64,000 nucleotides of DNA from Flavipsychrobacter sp. (GTDB lineage: Bacteria; Bacteroidota; Bacteroidia; Chitinophagales; Chitinophagaceae): assembly GCA_017849575.1 (NCBI GenBank), contig JAFIGV010000029.1:62001-126000 (forward strand), given 5' to 3'. This document shows positions 1 to 8,634 of this stretch, piece by piece. The first letter of the stretch is position 1. Each line of letters begins with the position of its first letter. Made by a program: the position numbers and the translations under genes. The notes beneath the pieces are model-generated. The model was not told the origin of the DNA. It did no database searches and was given only the letters and a program-made list of their open reading frames with translations.

Positions 1-326
1 AATGAACCCTGTGGCGAACACCACACCTAATAGGCGTGCCCACAGCCGATGCAGCCATTCCCAGAAAAATATGAACTTAAAATCGGAGAGCGTGAAGTCT
101 GCGTTAAGGTATTTGTACTGAGCAATATGCTTGTAGCCATCGAAGGCTTTGTTCCACTGCTGCAGGTTGAGCGGCGGGATCCAACCCATGATAGGATCCC
201 ATTTGGTCATAGACAATCCGGAGCCCGTGAGCCGGGTGACACCGCCCAATAGTACCTGCACGATGATCATGAAAACACCAGTCAACAGCCAGATAGCCAC
301 GGCCCTTCGCTTTTCAACTACTCCCA
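1..326 (-). CDS. ctaA: Heme A synthase (COX15/CtaA), 5' part only
   Basis: The first 108 codons read leftward from an ATG at 326 and the frame is still open at the left edge, so this is a partial gene. The peptide starts MGVVEKRRAVAIWLLTG, has one hydrophobic helix (about residues 11-30), and then the COX15/CtaA signature GGVTRLTGSGLSMTKWDP, followed further on by FFWEWLHRLWARLLG, which carries a conserved heme-ligand-type His. The family converts heme O to heme A in the membrane for aa3-type cytochrome oxidase. Heme O synthase and oxidase genes would lie outside the window. A TACTTTTG box 20 bases upstream supports this start. Identification is by motif and is strong. Confidence 0.9.
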
Positions 327-345
327 TTGCGGATATTTTTTGCGG

Positions 346-353
346 CAAAAGTA
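346..353 (-). promoter_or_regulatory. Candidate -7 promoter box for ctaA
   Basis: TACTTTTG on the minus strand fits the Bacteroidota -7 consensus TANNTTTG and lies 20 bases before the ctaA ATG. No convincing -33 TTTG is seen at the usual 19-21 base spacing. Confidence 0.5.
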
Positions 354-684
354 CGACCTGCCGTGTAAGGATTTTTTGTTGAAAAACGGATGTATTTTCC
401 CTAAACAAATGAGGAATTTACGCAACGCTGTTTCCACATATATATAGAGTGCAGAGAAACAACTTGGGCAAATATTACCACAAATACACGTTATTTGCAT
501 ATGCCGCTTAAAGGGCACTAAATCAGAAGCTTAGAAATACGAAATAGTAATCAAAAAACGTTAAACACCGGAAAACACTTGCTGCAAGCGGAATAGCGCG
601 TGTGCGAAGCAAAAAAACGCCGGGTGCGAAAAACAAAATCTGACCGCTTTGGCAATATATTATGGTATGGTCTGGTTGTTGTTA

Positions 685-692
685 TACCTTTG
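685..692 (+). promoter_or_regulatory. Candidate -7 promoter box for the HU gene
   Basis: TACCTTTG is a perfect match to TANNTTTG, followed by GCG as in many Bacteroidota promoters. It predicts an mRNA leader of about 110 bases before the HU ATG at 811, long for this window. No clear -33 element. Confidence 0.5.
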
Positions 693-810
693 CGCGGTAC
701 GGTTTTTTTGCCGTCCCACAGCTAAAGGTTTCTAAGCCGGCTTTTTCGGTTTATGATCCACTATTTTTTGTTTCACTGTATTATTCATTTAAAATTTTAA
801 AAAAGCCTTT

Positions 811-1134
811 ATGAGAAAAGCCGACGTGGTAAGCAGCATTGCTGAAAAAACCGGAATTCCTAAAGTGGACATCCTGGTGGCTCTTGAAGCATTCTTCAAA
901 GAAGTAAAAACTTCACTGATTGAGGGAGAACCGGTATATGTACGCGGATTTGGCAGCTTTATCCTCAAGAAGAGAGCTGCAAAGATTGGCCGCAACATCA
1001 AAAAGAATGTGGCCGTAGAGATACCCGAACATTTCATTCCTGCTTTTAAGCCGGCAAAAGAATTTGTGCAGGCCGTAAAAGAATCGAAGCACGAACTGGT
1101 TGAGCACAGCGAAGCCGACCTTATTGAACAATAG
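811..1134 (+). CDS. HU/IHF family DNA-binding protein
   Basis: 107 residues. The N-terminal helical dimerisation region (MRKADVVSSIAEKTGIPK) is followed by the beta-arm signature VYVRGFGSFILKKRAAKIGR and then IPEHFIPAFKPAKEF, the conserved HU fold around the DNA-intercalating arm. The family bends and compacts nucleoid DNA as a dimer. The arm has GRNIKKNVAVEIPEH rather than the NPxTGE typical of E. coli HU, which from family knowledge is common in Bacteroidota. The tail beyond about residue 95 is acidic (ELVEHSEADLIEQ). First gene of a rightward cluster ending at rng; the next gene has its own promoter. Confidence 0.92.
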   Translation: MRKADVVSSIAEKTGIPKVDILVALEAFFKEVKTSLIEGEPVYVRGFGSFILKKRAAKIGRNIKKNVAVEIPEHFIPAFKPAKEFVQAVKESKHELVEHSEADLIEQ

Positions 1135-1160
1135 CAGGCGATGCAGCCGTGTGATTTTGC

Positions 1161-1168
1161 TACCTTTG
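1161..1168 (+). promoter_or_regulatory. Candidate -7 promoter box for the TPR gene
   Basis: TACCTTTG followed by GCG, 19 bases before the TTG start at 1188. It predicts a leader of only about a dozen bases and helps decide the start of the next gene. Confidence 0.5.
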
Positions 1169-1187
1169 CGCACTAAAATCAAAGTTT

Positions 1188-2030
1188 TTGCGTAAGGTTC
1201 ATTATTACACCATCGCTGCAGCTATTGCGCTCATAGCAGTCTTGTACTTCGGGGTGAGCCGTGTGCCACCCAAAAAAGACGGTGCTCAGGCACCTATGGC
1301 AGGCGCAGCCAATGGCCCGCATGCCTCCCAACCAGCCTCTTTCGACTCTGTTCTTTCGCAGGCGCGCACGCAGTTGCCCGCGCATGCTGCAGAAGAAATA
1401 AAGACCATTGAGAACCAACTTGCAGCCATAAGCGATTCCTCGCGTATGGCTGTTGTTTTTGATACACTGGCAAGGGTGTGGCTGCAGCACCATCAGCCTC
1501 AGGTAGCCGCTTATTATTTCCTTTTAGAAGGCAAGTTGGAGAATTCGGAAAAAAAGCTCAATTTTGCAGCCCAATTATTTTTGGAGCAGGCCCGCAAGGC
1601 CACATCAGAAGGTGTGCAGCTCTGGAGCGGGCAAATGGCTGCCGAAGGCTTTAACCGCGCACTACAGCTTGACCCGGAAAACGACAGCCTGAAAGTAAAC
1701 CTTGCCGAGTGTTATATAGGAACGGGAGAAACCATGCAGGGCATTATGCTGCTGCGGGATGTGACCCAAAAACACCCGGACAATATACCTGCAAACCTGA
1801 TTTTGGGACAACAGGGCATTGTATCGGGGCAGTTTGATAAGGCAATAGCCCGCTTTGAAACTGTAGTAAAGGCCGACCCTACCAATATCGAAGCGATGCT
1901 GGGAATGGCAGAAGCCTATAAAAATAAGGGTGACCGGCAAAAAGCCATTGAGCTGCTGGAGCATGCCAAACAAGTGATGAACAATCCTGAATTTAGTAAG
2001 GATGTTGACGAGTATATTAAAACATTTTAA
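1188..2030 (+). CDS. Membrane-anchored tetratricopeptide repeat protein, TTG start
   Basis: 280 residues starting at a TTG codon. This start keeps an N-terminal membrane helix (about residues 8-24, YTIAAAIALIAVLYFGV) that the next in-frame ATG would remove, and it sits just after a TACCTTTG promoter box. A low-complexity linker (about 27-50) leads to TPR-type helical pairs, clearest at about residues 150-270 (AEGFNRALQLDPENDSLKVN, FETVVKADPTNIEAMLGMA). Such proteins are scaffolds for protein contacts; the partner is unknown. It lies between the HU gene and the bS22-like gene and rng. I infer a periplasmic orientation from the positively charged N-terminus. Confidence 0.8.
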   Translation: MRKVHYYTIAAAIALIAVLYFGVSRVPPKKDGAQAPMAGAANGPHASQPASFDSVLSQARTQLPAHAAEEIKTIENQLAAISDSSRMAVVFDTLARVWLQHHQPQVAAYYFLLEGKLENSEKKLNFAAQLFLEQARKATSEGVQLWSGQMAAEGFNRALQLDPENDSLKVNLAECYIGTGETMQGIMLLRDVTQKHPDNIPANLILGQQGIVSGQFDKAIARFETVVKADPTNIEAMLGMAEAYKNKGDRQKAIELLEHAKQVMNNPEFSKDVDEYIKTF

Positions 2031-2053
2031 GTAACTATTTAAATTTCTGTGTT

Positions 2054-2143
2054 ATGCCTTGTGGTAAAAAGAGAAAAAGACATAAAATTGCTACACACAA
2101 ACGTAAAAAGCGTTTGAGAAAGAACCGTCATAAGAAGAAGTAG
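2054..2143 (+). CDS. 29-residue very basic protein, bS22/AURKAIP1-COX24-like
   Basis: A 29-codon gene, 23 bases after the TPR gene stop. The product, MPCGKKRKRHKIATHKRKKR and then nine more mostly Lys/Arg/His residues, matches the small AURKAIP1/COX24-domain proteins. Members include mycobacterial ribosomal protein bS22, and near-identical 29-38 residue proteins are known to me from Bacteroidota. The probable role is a small-subunit ribosomal protein packed against rRNA; this is family inference. Codon use is compact, with no internal stop. Its place directly before rng fits RNA metabolism. It is short enough for ordinary gene callers to miss. Confidence 0.75.
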   Translation: MPCGKKRKRHKIATHKRKKRLRKNRHKKK

Positions 2144-2349
2144 TTCCGGGGGAAAATATTCCCTGGCTGTTTTTCCAATTCTCAATACAGCCTTCCGAAT
2201 TTTCGTCTGGCAGACATTTCCTTACATCTTTAGCATCGTTTGAGACCATGGCTTGAGGTGTAAGGTTTTGTCATTGTGCAAGCATAGGCCTGCACCGTGG
2301 CTTTCCTGAACAGATGGCCCGCCGGAGCGTACGGAAAAAAGACGGTAGC

Positions 2350-3906
2350 ATGAACAAAGAACTTATTATCAACGCTTCCGGCGATGGCGTAGAAATAGCG
2401 CTGCTGGAAGATAAAAAGCTCGTAGAACTACATTACGAGCATGCGCAGGATCAGTTTGCAGTGGGAGATCTATATCTCGGCAAAGTAAAAAAGCTGATGC
2501 CCGGGCTCAATGCCGCTTTCGTGGACGTAGGCTACGAGAAGGACGCATTTTTGCATTATACAGATCTGAGCCCCTATTTTAAATCATTGCTCAAATTCAC
2601 CCGGCAATCCATTGACGGCAATACATCCTGGGGTGGCGACTTCGGAAAATTTCCCAACGAAACCGATATCATCAAAAGCGGAAAAATCACAGAGGTCATC
2701 TCCGGAAAACCTGAGGTGCTGGTGCAAATCCTTAAAGAGCCCATTTCCTCAAAAGGACCGAGACTGAGCTGTGAAATATCGCTTCCGGGTAGATTTGTGG
2801 TGGTGACGCCTTTCAACGATGTAGTAGCCATTTCTCGAAAGATTCACTCTGCCGACGAACGGAAAAGGCTGCAGCGCATTGTAGAAGCCATAAAGCCAAA
2901 AAACTTCGGCGTGATCGTACGCACGGCGGCCGAAGGGAAGAACACGGCAGAGCTGCATGCGGATATGCTGGAGCTGGCGAGCATGTGGGAGAACATTCAG
3001 AAAAACCTGAAAGGAGCCAAAGCGCCACAGATCATTCTCAGCGAGCAGGATAAAACGACTTCCATTCTGCGCGATCTGCTGAACGATAGCTTTCAAAAAA
3101 TAGTGATCAACGATCGTAAGCTGGTAAAAGATACGCAGGAATATGTGATGCGCATTTCTCCCGAACAGGAAGATATCGTATCATTTCACAATACCAACCA
3201 GGCTATTTTTGATCAGTATGGCGTTAGCAAACAGGTGAAATCGTCTTTTGGTAAAACGGTAAATCTGGAAAGTGGCTCCTACCTGATCATCGAACATACG
3301 GAAGCACTGCATGTAATCGATGTGAACAGCGGCACCCGCGCCGCCGACGCCTCTCAGGAACATAATGCGCTGGCTACCAACCTGGAAGCTGCAAAGGAAA
3401 TTGCACGACAAATGCGCCTGCGCGACCTTGGAGGCATCATCATCATCGACTTTATTGATATGCGGCTGCCCGACAACAAAAAGAAGTTGCTCGAGGCCAT
3501 GGAAGGTTTTATGACCAACGACCGTGCGCGCCACACCATCCTGCCTATCTCCAAATTCGGGCTGATGCAGATTACGCGGCAGCGACTAAGACCGGAGCTG
3601 AACATCAGCACGGCCGAAGTTTGCCCTACCTGCAAGGGAACCGGAAAGATCGGTCCTTCGATTCTGATTGCCGATGATATGGAGAAAGACCTGAAGTATC
3701 TTATCAATCAGGGTCACCGCCACCTTGCATTGCATGTACATCCTATCATGGCCGCCTTCCTTACCAAGGGAAATTTCTTCAACTCTCAGATCTGGAAGTG
3801 GTACTGGAATTATAAGGTAAAAGTGAAGGTGGTGACGGATAACAATGCACCCATTACGCACTATCATTTCTTCGACCGTAAGACTGACGAACTGATAAAA
3901 CTTTAG
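2350..3906 (+). CDS. rng: Ribonuclease G/E family endoribonuclease
   Basis: 518 residues from the ATG at 2350. The frame is open up to 2314, but MNKELIINASGDGVEIALLE is the usual family N-terminus, so the upstream 12 codons are left out. An S1-like RNA-binding domain occupies about residues 30-130 (GDLYLGKVKKLMPGLNAAFVD). The catalytic domain has the metal-binding aspartates in HVIDVNSGTRAADAS and IIIIDFIDMRLPDNKKK, and the zinc-link motif CPTCKGTGKIG. The enzyme cuts single-stranded RNA, including 16S rRNA 5' precursors and mRNA. The length fits RNase G; the long RNase E C-terminal scaffold is absent. Confidence 0.95.
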   Translation: MNKELIINASGDGVEIALLEDKKLVELHYEHAQDQFAVGDLYLGKVKKLMPGLNAAFVDVGYEKDAFLHYTDLSPYFKSLLKFTRQSIDGNTSWGGDFGKFPNETDIIKSGKITEVISGKPEVLVQILKEPISSKGPRLSCEISLPGRFVVVTPFNDVVAISRKIHSADERKRLQRIVEAIKPKNFGVIVRTAAEGKNTAELHADMLELASMWENIQKNLKGAKAPQIILSEQDKTTSILRDLLNDSFQKIVINDRKLVKDTQEYVMRISPEQEDIVSFHNTNQAIFDQYGVSKQVKSSFGKTVNLESGSYLIIEHTEALHVIDVNSGTRAADASQEHNALATNLEAAKEIARQMRLRDLGGIIIIDFIDMRLPDNKKKLLEAMEGFMTNDRARHTILPISKFGLMQITRQRLRPELNISTAEVCPTCKGTGKIGPSILIADDMEKDLKYLINQGHRHLALHVHPIMAAFLTKGNFFNSQIWKWYWNYKVKVKVVTDNNAPITHYHFFDRKTDELIKL

Positions 3907-3945
3907 GCATAATTGTTGCGGAAAACTGAAACAAAATAACTGGTC

Positions 3946-4248
3946 ATGAAAAAGCTATACTTAGTTTTCATTGCCCTGCTGGCCATTTCATTTCAGGCAT
4001 CTGCACAAAATTTCAAGAGTAAACAGAAGCAGCAGGAGCGGGTGATCAAGTCGGCATACAAGCGCGGAAAGATCACAGAACGCGAGTATTATAAACTCAT
4101 GGACGAGCAGGAAAAAATAAAGGAAGCGATCACCAAATACGACGCCGACGACTACTGGACGCCCCACGAAAAAAATGTGGTGCACGATAAGCTGGTGCGT
4201 GCCGAAAAACGACTAAGACGATACAAGACCAACGGAGAAGTCTATTAG
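3946..4248 (+). CDS. Small secreted charged protein of unknown function
   Basis: 100 residues. A clear signal peptide (MKKLYLVFIALLAISFQASA, cleavage likely after SASA or ASAQ) precedes a mature part of about 80 residues. The mature part is highly charged and probably helical, with many Lys, Glu and Arg and a YYKLMDEQEKIKEAI segment. No domain recognised. It follows rng by 39 bases and ends just before a strong terminator, so it may be co-transcribed with rng. Secreted to the periplasm or outside; no Cys at the cleavage site, so not a lipoprotein. Confidence 0.65.
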   Translation: MKKLYLVFIALLAISFQASAQNFKSKQKQQERVIKSAYKRGKITEREYYKLMDEQEKIKEAITKYDADDYWTPHEKNVVHDKLVRAEKRLRRYKTNGEVY

Positions 4249-4271
4249 AGTATCCACACCAAAAAAAGTTC

Positions 4272-4305
4272 AAAGCACAGGAAACTAACCCTGTGCTTTT
4301 TTTGT
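4272..4305 (+). terminator. Rho-independent terminator after the rng group
   Basis: Ten-base stem AAAGCACAGG / CCTGTGCTTT with an 8-base loop, running into a T tract. Confidence 0.85.
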
Positions 4306-4348
4306 GCCGATCAAAACACAGACGCTTCCTGATTTACCGATGACTGCG

Positions 4349-4377
4349 CAAAAAGCCGCCCTTTCGGAGCGGCTTCG
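4349..4377 (-). terminator. Rho-independent terminator of glnN
   Basis: On the minus strand AAGCCGC pairs with GCGGCTT around a short loop and is followed by TTTTT. It lies 20 bases beyond the glnN stop. Confidence 0.75.
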
Positions 4378-4397
4378 ATAGCCTGCATTTCGTTGCC

Positions 4398-6590
4398 TTA
4401 TCTTAAGAACAACATCTCACGATATTTAGGTATGGGCCACAGTTTATCATCGATCACCAGTTCCAGCTTATCGGCGTGGTAGCGAATCTTGTCGAAGAAA
4501 GGCTTCACGTTGTTGCAATAGCTGTTGGCGCGTGTGTGCGAGCTGGTTTCATTATTCGCATTCTTGCGTGCTTCGATCATGGCTTCCACATTGTCGTTGA
4601 TCTCCTGAACATGATTGCTCACTACTTTCAGCAAATTCATTTGAGAGCGGTAGGCATCATCGCCAAGTCCCAGTTCCTTCAGACCTTTTACATTCTGGAT
4701 CAAAACATTCTGATAGTTGATAGCAGAAGGCAGAATATGGTTGGTGCAGATGTAGCCAAGTATTCTCGCCTCAATTTGCACTTTTTTGATGTATTCTTCC
4801 AGCATGATCTCGTGCCTTGCTTCGAGTTCGCGCTCAGTGTAGATGCCATTTTTGAAAAACACCTTCTTAGCATTTTCTGTTACCAGCGCATCCAGCGCTT
4901 CGGGCGTGGTTTTGAAATTGCTCAGTCCGCGTTTTGCAGCTTCTTCCGCCCATTCGTCGCTATAGTTATCGCCCTCAAAGCGGATGTTTTTCGACTGAGT
5001 AATATAGTTGCGCAGCACATGCAGAATGGCTATTTCTTTCTTTTCACCCTTTTCAATCAGCGCATCCACGTCTTTGGAAAAGCCTTTCAAAGTCTCAGCT
5101 ACAATGGTATTGAGCACCGTCATTGCCGAGGCACAATTGGCTGAAGAGCCCACGGCGCGGAATTCAAATTTATTTCCGGTGAAGGCAAAAGGCGACGTGC
5201 GATTGCGGTCGGTATTGTCCATCAGCAATTCGGGTATTTGCTTATGGATGTCGAGCTTCAGTATTACTTCGTCCTGCTCACTGAACTTGTCTTTTACCCT
5301 TTCTTCAATTTCGTCCAGCACCTGAGAAAGATAAGTGCCGGTAAATACAGAAATGATAGCCGGGGGAGCTTCGTTGGCACCGAGGCGATGGTCGTTGCTG
5401 GCAGAGGCAATAGCTGCACGAAGCAGATCTGCATAATCATGTACCGCCTTGATGGTGTTCACAAAAAAGGTGAGGAACATCAGGTTGGTGCGTGGTGTTT
5501 TGCCGGGAGCCAGCAGGTTTACGCCCGTGTCGGTAGCCATGCTCCAGTTGTTATGCTTTCCGCTACCATTTACGCCGGCAAAGGGTTTCTCATGCAGCAG
5601 AACTTTAAGTTTATGGCGCTTCGCAACCTTATTCATAATGTCCATCAGCAGCGAGTTATGATCTACCGCTATGTTCACTTCTTCAAAAATGGGTGCACAT
5701 TCAAACTGTCCGGGCGCTACTTCGTTGTGCCGTGTACGCAGCGGTATCCCCAGCTTGTAGGCTTCCTGTTCAAAATCCTGCATGAAGGCGAATACCCGCT
5801 CAGGGATAGAACCGAAATAGTGGTCTTCCAGTTGCTGACCTTTTGCAGGTGCATGACCGATCAACGTACGACCGCACATTACAAGGTCCGGACGGGCATT
5901 GGCAAGACTTTCGTCCACCACAAAATACTCCTGTTCCCAACCCAGCGTAACCGTTACCTTATCTACATTTTTGTCAAAATAACGGCATACATCCACGGCA
6001 GCTTTGTCGATGGCGGCAATAGATTTGAGCAAGGGCGCTTTGTAGTCGAGCGATTCTCCGTTGTAGGCAATGAAAATAGTGGGAATGCATAATGTCTTTC
6101 CATAGCCGCTCTCCATGATAAAAGCAGGCGACGAAGGATCCCATGCCGTATATCCGCGCGCTTCGAAGGTAGCGCGTATGCCACCGTTAGGAAAAGATGA
6201 AGCGTCGGGCTCTTGTTGTATCAGCGCATCGCCGTCGAAAAGTTCGATAGCCGTGCCGTCGCTCTTTATAGTAAAAAATGAATCATGTTTTTCGGCTGTG
6301 GTGCCGGTGAGCGGCTGAAACCAATGTGTAAAATGTGTTACACCACGTTCTTCAGCCCAGGCTTTCATGCCCGCCGCAATCTGGTCTGCCATCCTGCGGT
6401 TGATCTTTTCGCCTGCCTTGATGGAGGCCATCAGGCTCTTGTAGGCTTCGTCGCTCAGGTACTCACGCATGGTACGACCGGTGAATACGTTGCTGTTGAA
6501 CATGGAAGTAATGCGCTTACCATTGTAATGGCTGATCTTGCGCTCTTCGGCTGCCAACTCTTGTAATGCAGGAAAACGTAAGGATGACAT
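4398..6590 (-). CDS. glnN: Glutamine synthetase type III
   Basis: 730 residues, the size of GSIII (type I is about 450-470). ATP-dependent condensation of ammonia and glutamate to glutamine in the cytoplasm. The GSIII N-terminal region (RFPALQELAAEERKISHYNG) starts the protein. The catalytic core shows GWEQEYFVVDE, the ATP-site glycine loop VNGSGKHNNWSM and the downstream GANEAPPAIISVFTG. It stands alone: leftward, with its own terminator and a TAGTTTTG promoter box 16 bases upstream. No PII or ammonium transporter gene is next to it. GSIII is typical of Bacteroidota and cyanobacteria. Confidence 0.96.
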   Translation of the reverse strand: MSSLRFPALQELAAEERKISHYNGKRITSMFNSNVFTGRTMREYLSDEAYKSLMASIKAGEKINRRMADQIAAGMKAWAEERGVTHFTHWFQPLTGTTAEKHDSFFTIKSDGTAIELFDGDALIQQEPDASSFPNGGIRATFEARGYTAWDPSSPAFIMESGYGKTLCIPTIFIAYNGESLDYKAPLLKSIAAIDKAAVDVCRYFDKNVDKVTVTLGWEQEYFVVDESLANARPDLVMCGRTLIGHAPAKGQQLEDHYFGSIPERVFAFMQDFEQEAYKLGIPLRTRHNEVAPGQFECAPIFEEVNIAVDHNSLLMDIMNKVAKRHKLKVLLHEKPFAGVNGSGKHNNWSMATDTGVNLLAPGKTPRTNLMFLTFFVNTIKAVHDYADLLRAAIASASNDHRLGANEAPPAIISVFTGTYLSQVLDEIEERVKDKFSEQDEVILKLDIHKQIPELLMDNTDRNRTSPFAFTGNKFEFRAVGSSANCASAMTVLNTIVAETLKGFSKDVDALIEKGEKKEIAILHVLRNYITQSKNIRFEGDNYSDEWAEEAAKRGLSNFKTTPEALDALVTENAKKVFFKNGIYTERELEARHEIMLEEYIKKVQIEARILGYICTNHILPSAINYQNVLIQNVKGLKELGLGDDAYRSQMNLLKVVSNHVQEINDNVEAMIEARKNANNETSSHTRANSYCNNVKPFFDKIRYHADKLELVIDDKLWPIPKYREMLFLR

Positions 6591-6605
6591 AAATTAGATT
6601 TTCCG

Positions 6606-6613
6606 CAAAACTA
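6606..6613 (-). promoter_or_regulatory. Candidate -7 promoter box for glnN
   Basis: TAGTTTTG on the minus strand, followed by CGG, 15 bases before the glnN start codon. Fits TANNTTTG; no clear -33 element. Confidence 0.45.
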
Positions 6614-6713
6614 TAGCTTTTGGAGATTATTCACTAGTTTTTTCAGATTTTTTCTAAAAATGTTTATATTATATTATTTTGCTCGTCGTTATTTTGTCCC
6701 TTTGCGGTTGCCG

Positions 6714-8513
6714 TTATTCATCAAAAGTCCACACGCTCAAATCGTCCACCATCAGTGGCAAGCCACTTTCCGCGTTCCAGATAAATACTTCTACCGCATC
6801 GCAGTTACTCGGCAGACGTGCATCCAGATGAATGATGCGGGTATCGTAGCCATTCATAAATGGCTGTACTCTGATCATGTTTCGCTTGAGTTCCTGATCA
6901 GCCTTTCGGCAAACGATGGTAAGTTGGGCCTGTTTCCAATGGTCCCATTCTTTCTGATCTATCCGAAAAGTAGCCTGCACACGCATCCAACCCGCTTTTC
7001 CGGGCGATAAATTCAGCTTCCAGTGTGGACTTTCCTGATGACTGGCCGTAAGTAGCAAAGCGCCTTTGCCTTCTATTACCGGAATGGCTGTCTCGGAAAC
7101 CACCATGCTGTCTCGTTCAAAATTTTCAGAAAAAAGTAGTGTTTTGCTTTTGGCTGTACCGGTAAAGATTTCCTTCGTGTCTTTCAGTTTATTGATTTCT
7201 GGGTCAAGCTTCCATCTGCCAAGTGACCGCCAATAAAATTCTTTGGTTACAAAACTGAGATCTACCTGACCGGCGTGATAGTGATACACCACCCAGATAT
7301 TCAGGTATAAAAACAAAGCGACCACGGGGAAAAGAATCAACTTCAGCCAGTTGCGCCGCATAGCCTGTTCTATTAATGCTCCCAAAATGAAAAACTGAAC
7401 CGGATAGCTCTGCACCATGGCCCTGCCGCCATATTGCCACACATTCCACGCAGAAACAATGTAGAAGTTTATAAGAAAAAAGCTGAGGATCGCCACTCGG
7501 TTTGTCTTCTTTACCCAAAAAGGCAGCAAGCTGACGAAGGGTAGCAGCAACATGGGGCAATAGGTAATCCATCCTGTCTCGTAATTAAACGGATATTGCT
7601 TGATATGCGGTCGCAACCAGTTGAAGCCCTGATCCTGATAACTATAAACAATCCAATCGCCGCTGGCATATTTCCAGTACACACTTTGTATCATCATGAT
7701 TGCCGCAGCGATCAGCACAGCGGACAGCAAAGCGCCCTTATGATCCGCAAAAAACTTCCATCGCCTCCGGATGTCACCAATACTAAGACTGTTCAGTCCC
7801 CAAAGCAAGGGCAGGAGCACGGAAATGATTTCTGTGGGACGCGTAAGTGTAACGAGACCCACAATCAATCCGATGCGCAGGGCATATTTTCTCTTGTGTG
7901 TTTGATAAAAAAGGTCAGTATTGAGCAGCAGAAAAACATACAAGGTAAACAACCATGTATGCGACATGCCGGTGTCAATACCTGCGTAGTTGAGGTAATT
8001 GGTTCCGGCTACCAGTAGTAAAAGCAGCCAGGCCGTCACCTGATCTGAATAATACCGAAGCAGAAACTTTCTGAAATACCACAAGCCGATTAAACTAATC
8101 AGGAGTCCGCCAAAACTGATCGCAATCTGATAAGGTAGTGAAAAACCATCGGGAGGATAGCCCGCGATAGGTGCATAAAGATGCGCCGCAGCAAAAAACG
8201 GAAAGTACATCAGGGCCATCCCCGACGAATACTTCATTACATAATTTCCGCTCTTATGCAGAAAACCCTGTTGGAAATCTTCATTGGAAGGACGGTATTG
8301 ATGAAGCACGCTGTCTTTAAAATGCTGTCCCTTCAGATCGTGATAAATAAATACAGAAGGCAAATACCAGTAATAGCCCGATACATCCCAGGCTATAGCT
8401 GCTTCGGTATTGGTCTTTTGCCAGCGCGGATAGAAAAAGAATTGAGCCCATAGCAGCAATAGGGTGCCTGTCCAGAAGCTGAAGAGCGAAAGGCGTTGAT
8501 GCAGTGTGTTCAC
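6714..8513 (-). CDS. Multi-spanning membrane protein, GT-C glycosyltransferase-like
   Basis: 599 residues. By eye about ten hydrophobic segments fill the first 430 residues (for example SLFSFWTGTLLLLWAQFFFY near the N-terminus). An acidic loop WDVSGYYWYLP after the first helix recalls the acidic first loop of GT-C mannosyl/arabinosyl transferases. A soluble, probably beta-rich C-terminal domain (about 455-599) ends LMVDDLSVWTFDE. A lipid-sugar-dependent glycosyltransferase is the best guess, from topology and not from a strong motif. It stands between glnN and a phosphopantetheinyl transferase gene with no obvious partner. Confidence 0.6.
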   Translation of the reverse strand: MNTLHQRLSLFSFWTGTLLLLWAQFFFYPRWQKTNTEAAIAWDVSGYYWYLPSVFIYHDLKGQHFKDSVLHQYRPSNEDFQQGFLHKSGNYVMKYSSGMALMYFPFFAAAHLYAPIAGYPPDGFSLPYQIAISFGGLLISLIGLWYFRKFLLRYYSDQVTAWLLLLLVAGTNYLNYAGIDTGMSHTWLFTLYVFLLLNTDLFYQTHKRKYALRIGLIVGLVTLTRPTEIISVLLPLLWGLNSLSIGDIRRRWKFFADHKGALLSAVLIAAAIMMIQSVYWKYASGDWIVYSYQDQGFNWLRPHIKQYPFNYETGWITYCPMLLLPFVSLLPFWVKKTNRVAILSFFLINFYIVSAWNVWQYGGRAMVQSYPVQFFILGALIEQAMRRNWLKLILFPVVALFLYLNIWVVYHYHAGQVDLSFVTKEFYWRSLGRWKLDPEINKLKDTKEIFTGTAKSKTLLFSENFERDSMVVSETAIPVIEGKGALLLTASHQESPHWKLNLSPGKAGWMRVQATFRIDQKEWDHWKQAQLTIVCRKADQELKRNMIRVQPFMNGYDTRIIHLDARLPSNCDAVEVFIWNAESGLPLMVDDLSVWTFDE

Positions 8514-8634
8514 GGTGTGTTTCCCATTGACTTGTGAGAAAATAGAGTTGGTAATCGCTCAAATGTAATAAACGGAACAGGTTTTTGCCAGTGTCGGTAC
8601 AACCCAGGGACAGGAGAACGTCGCCACGCTCAAT

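Larger units (their letters stand above)
327..810. other. Divergent intergenic region between ctaA and the HU gene
   Basis: 484 bases without a supported gene. It holds the leftward ctaA promoter at its left end and a rightward TACCTTTG box at 685-692 for the HU gene. The short open frames here have no recognisable domain and AT-rich non-coding composition. The last 110 bases would be the HU mRNA leader. Confidence 0.6.

Noticed and set aside
318-518. A 66-codon leftward frame in the ctaA/HU gap
   Set aside because: It overlaps the ctaA start and promoter; composition is not gene-like.
4476-6092. Two long antisense frames within glnN
   Set aside because: Same reason: no family signature and fully overlapped by a 730-residue conserved enzyme.
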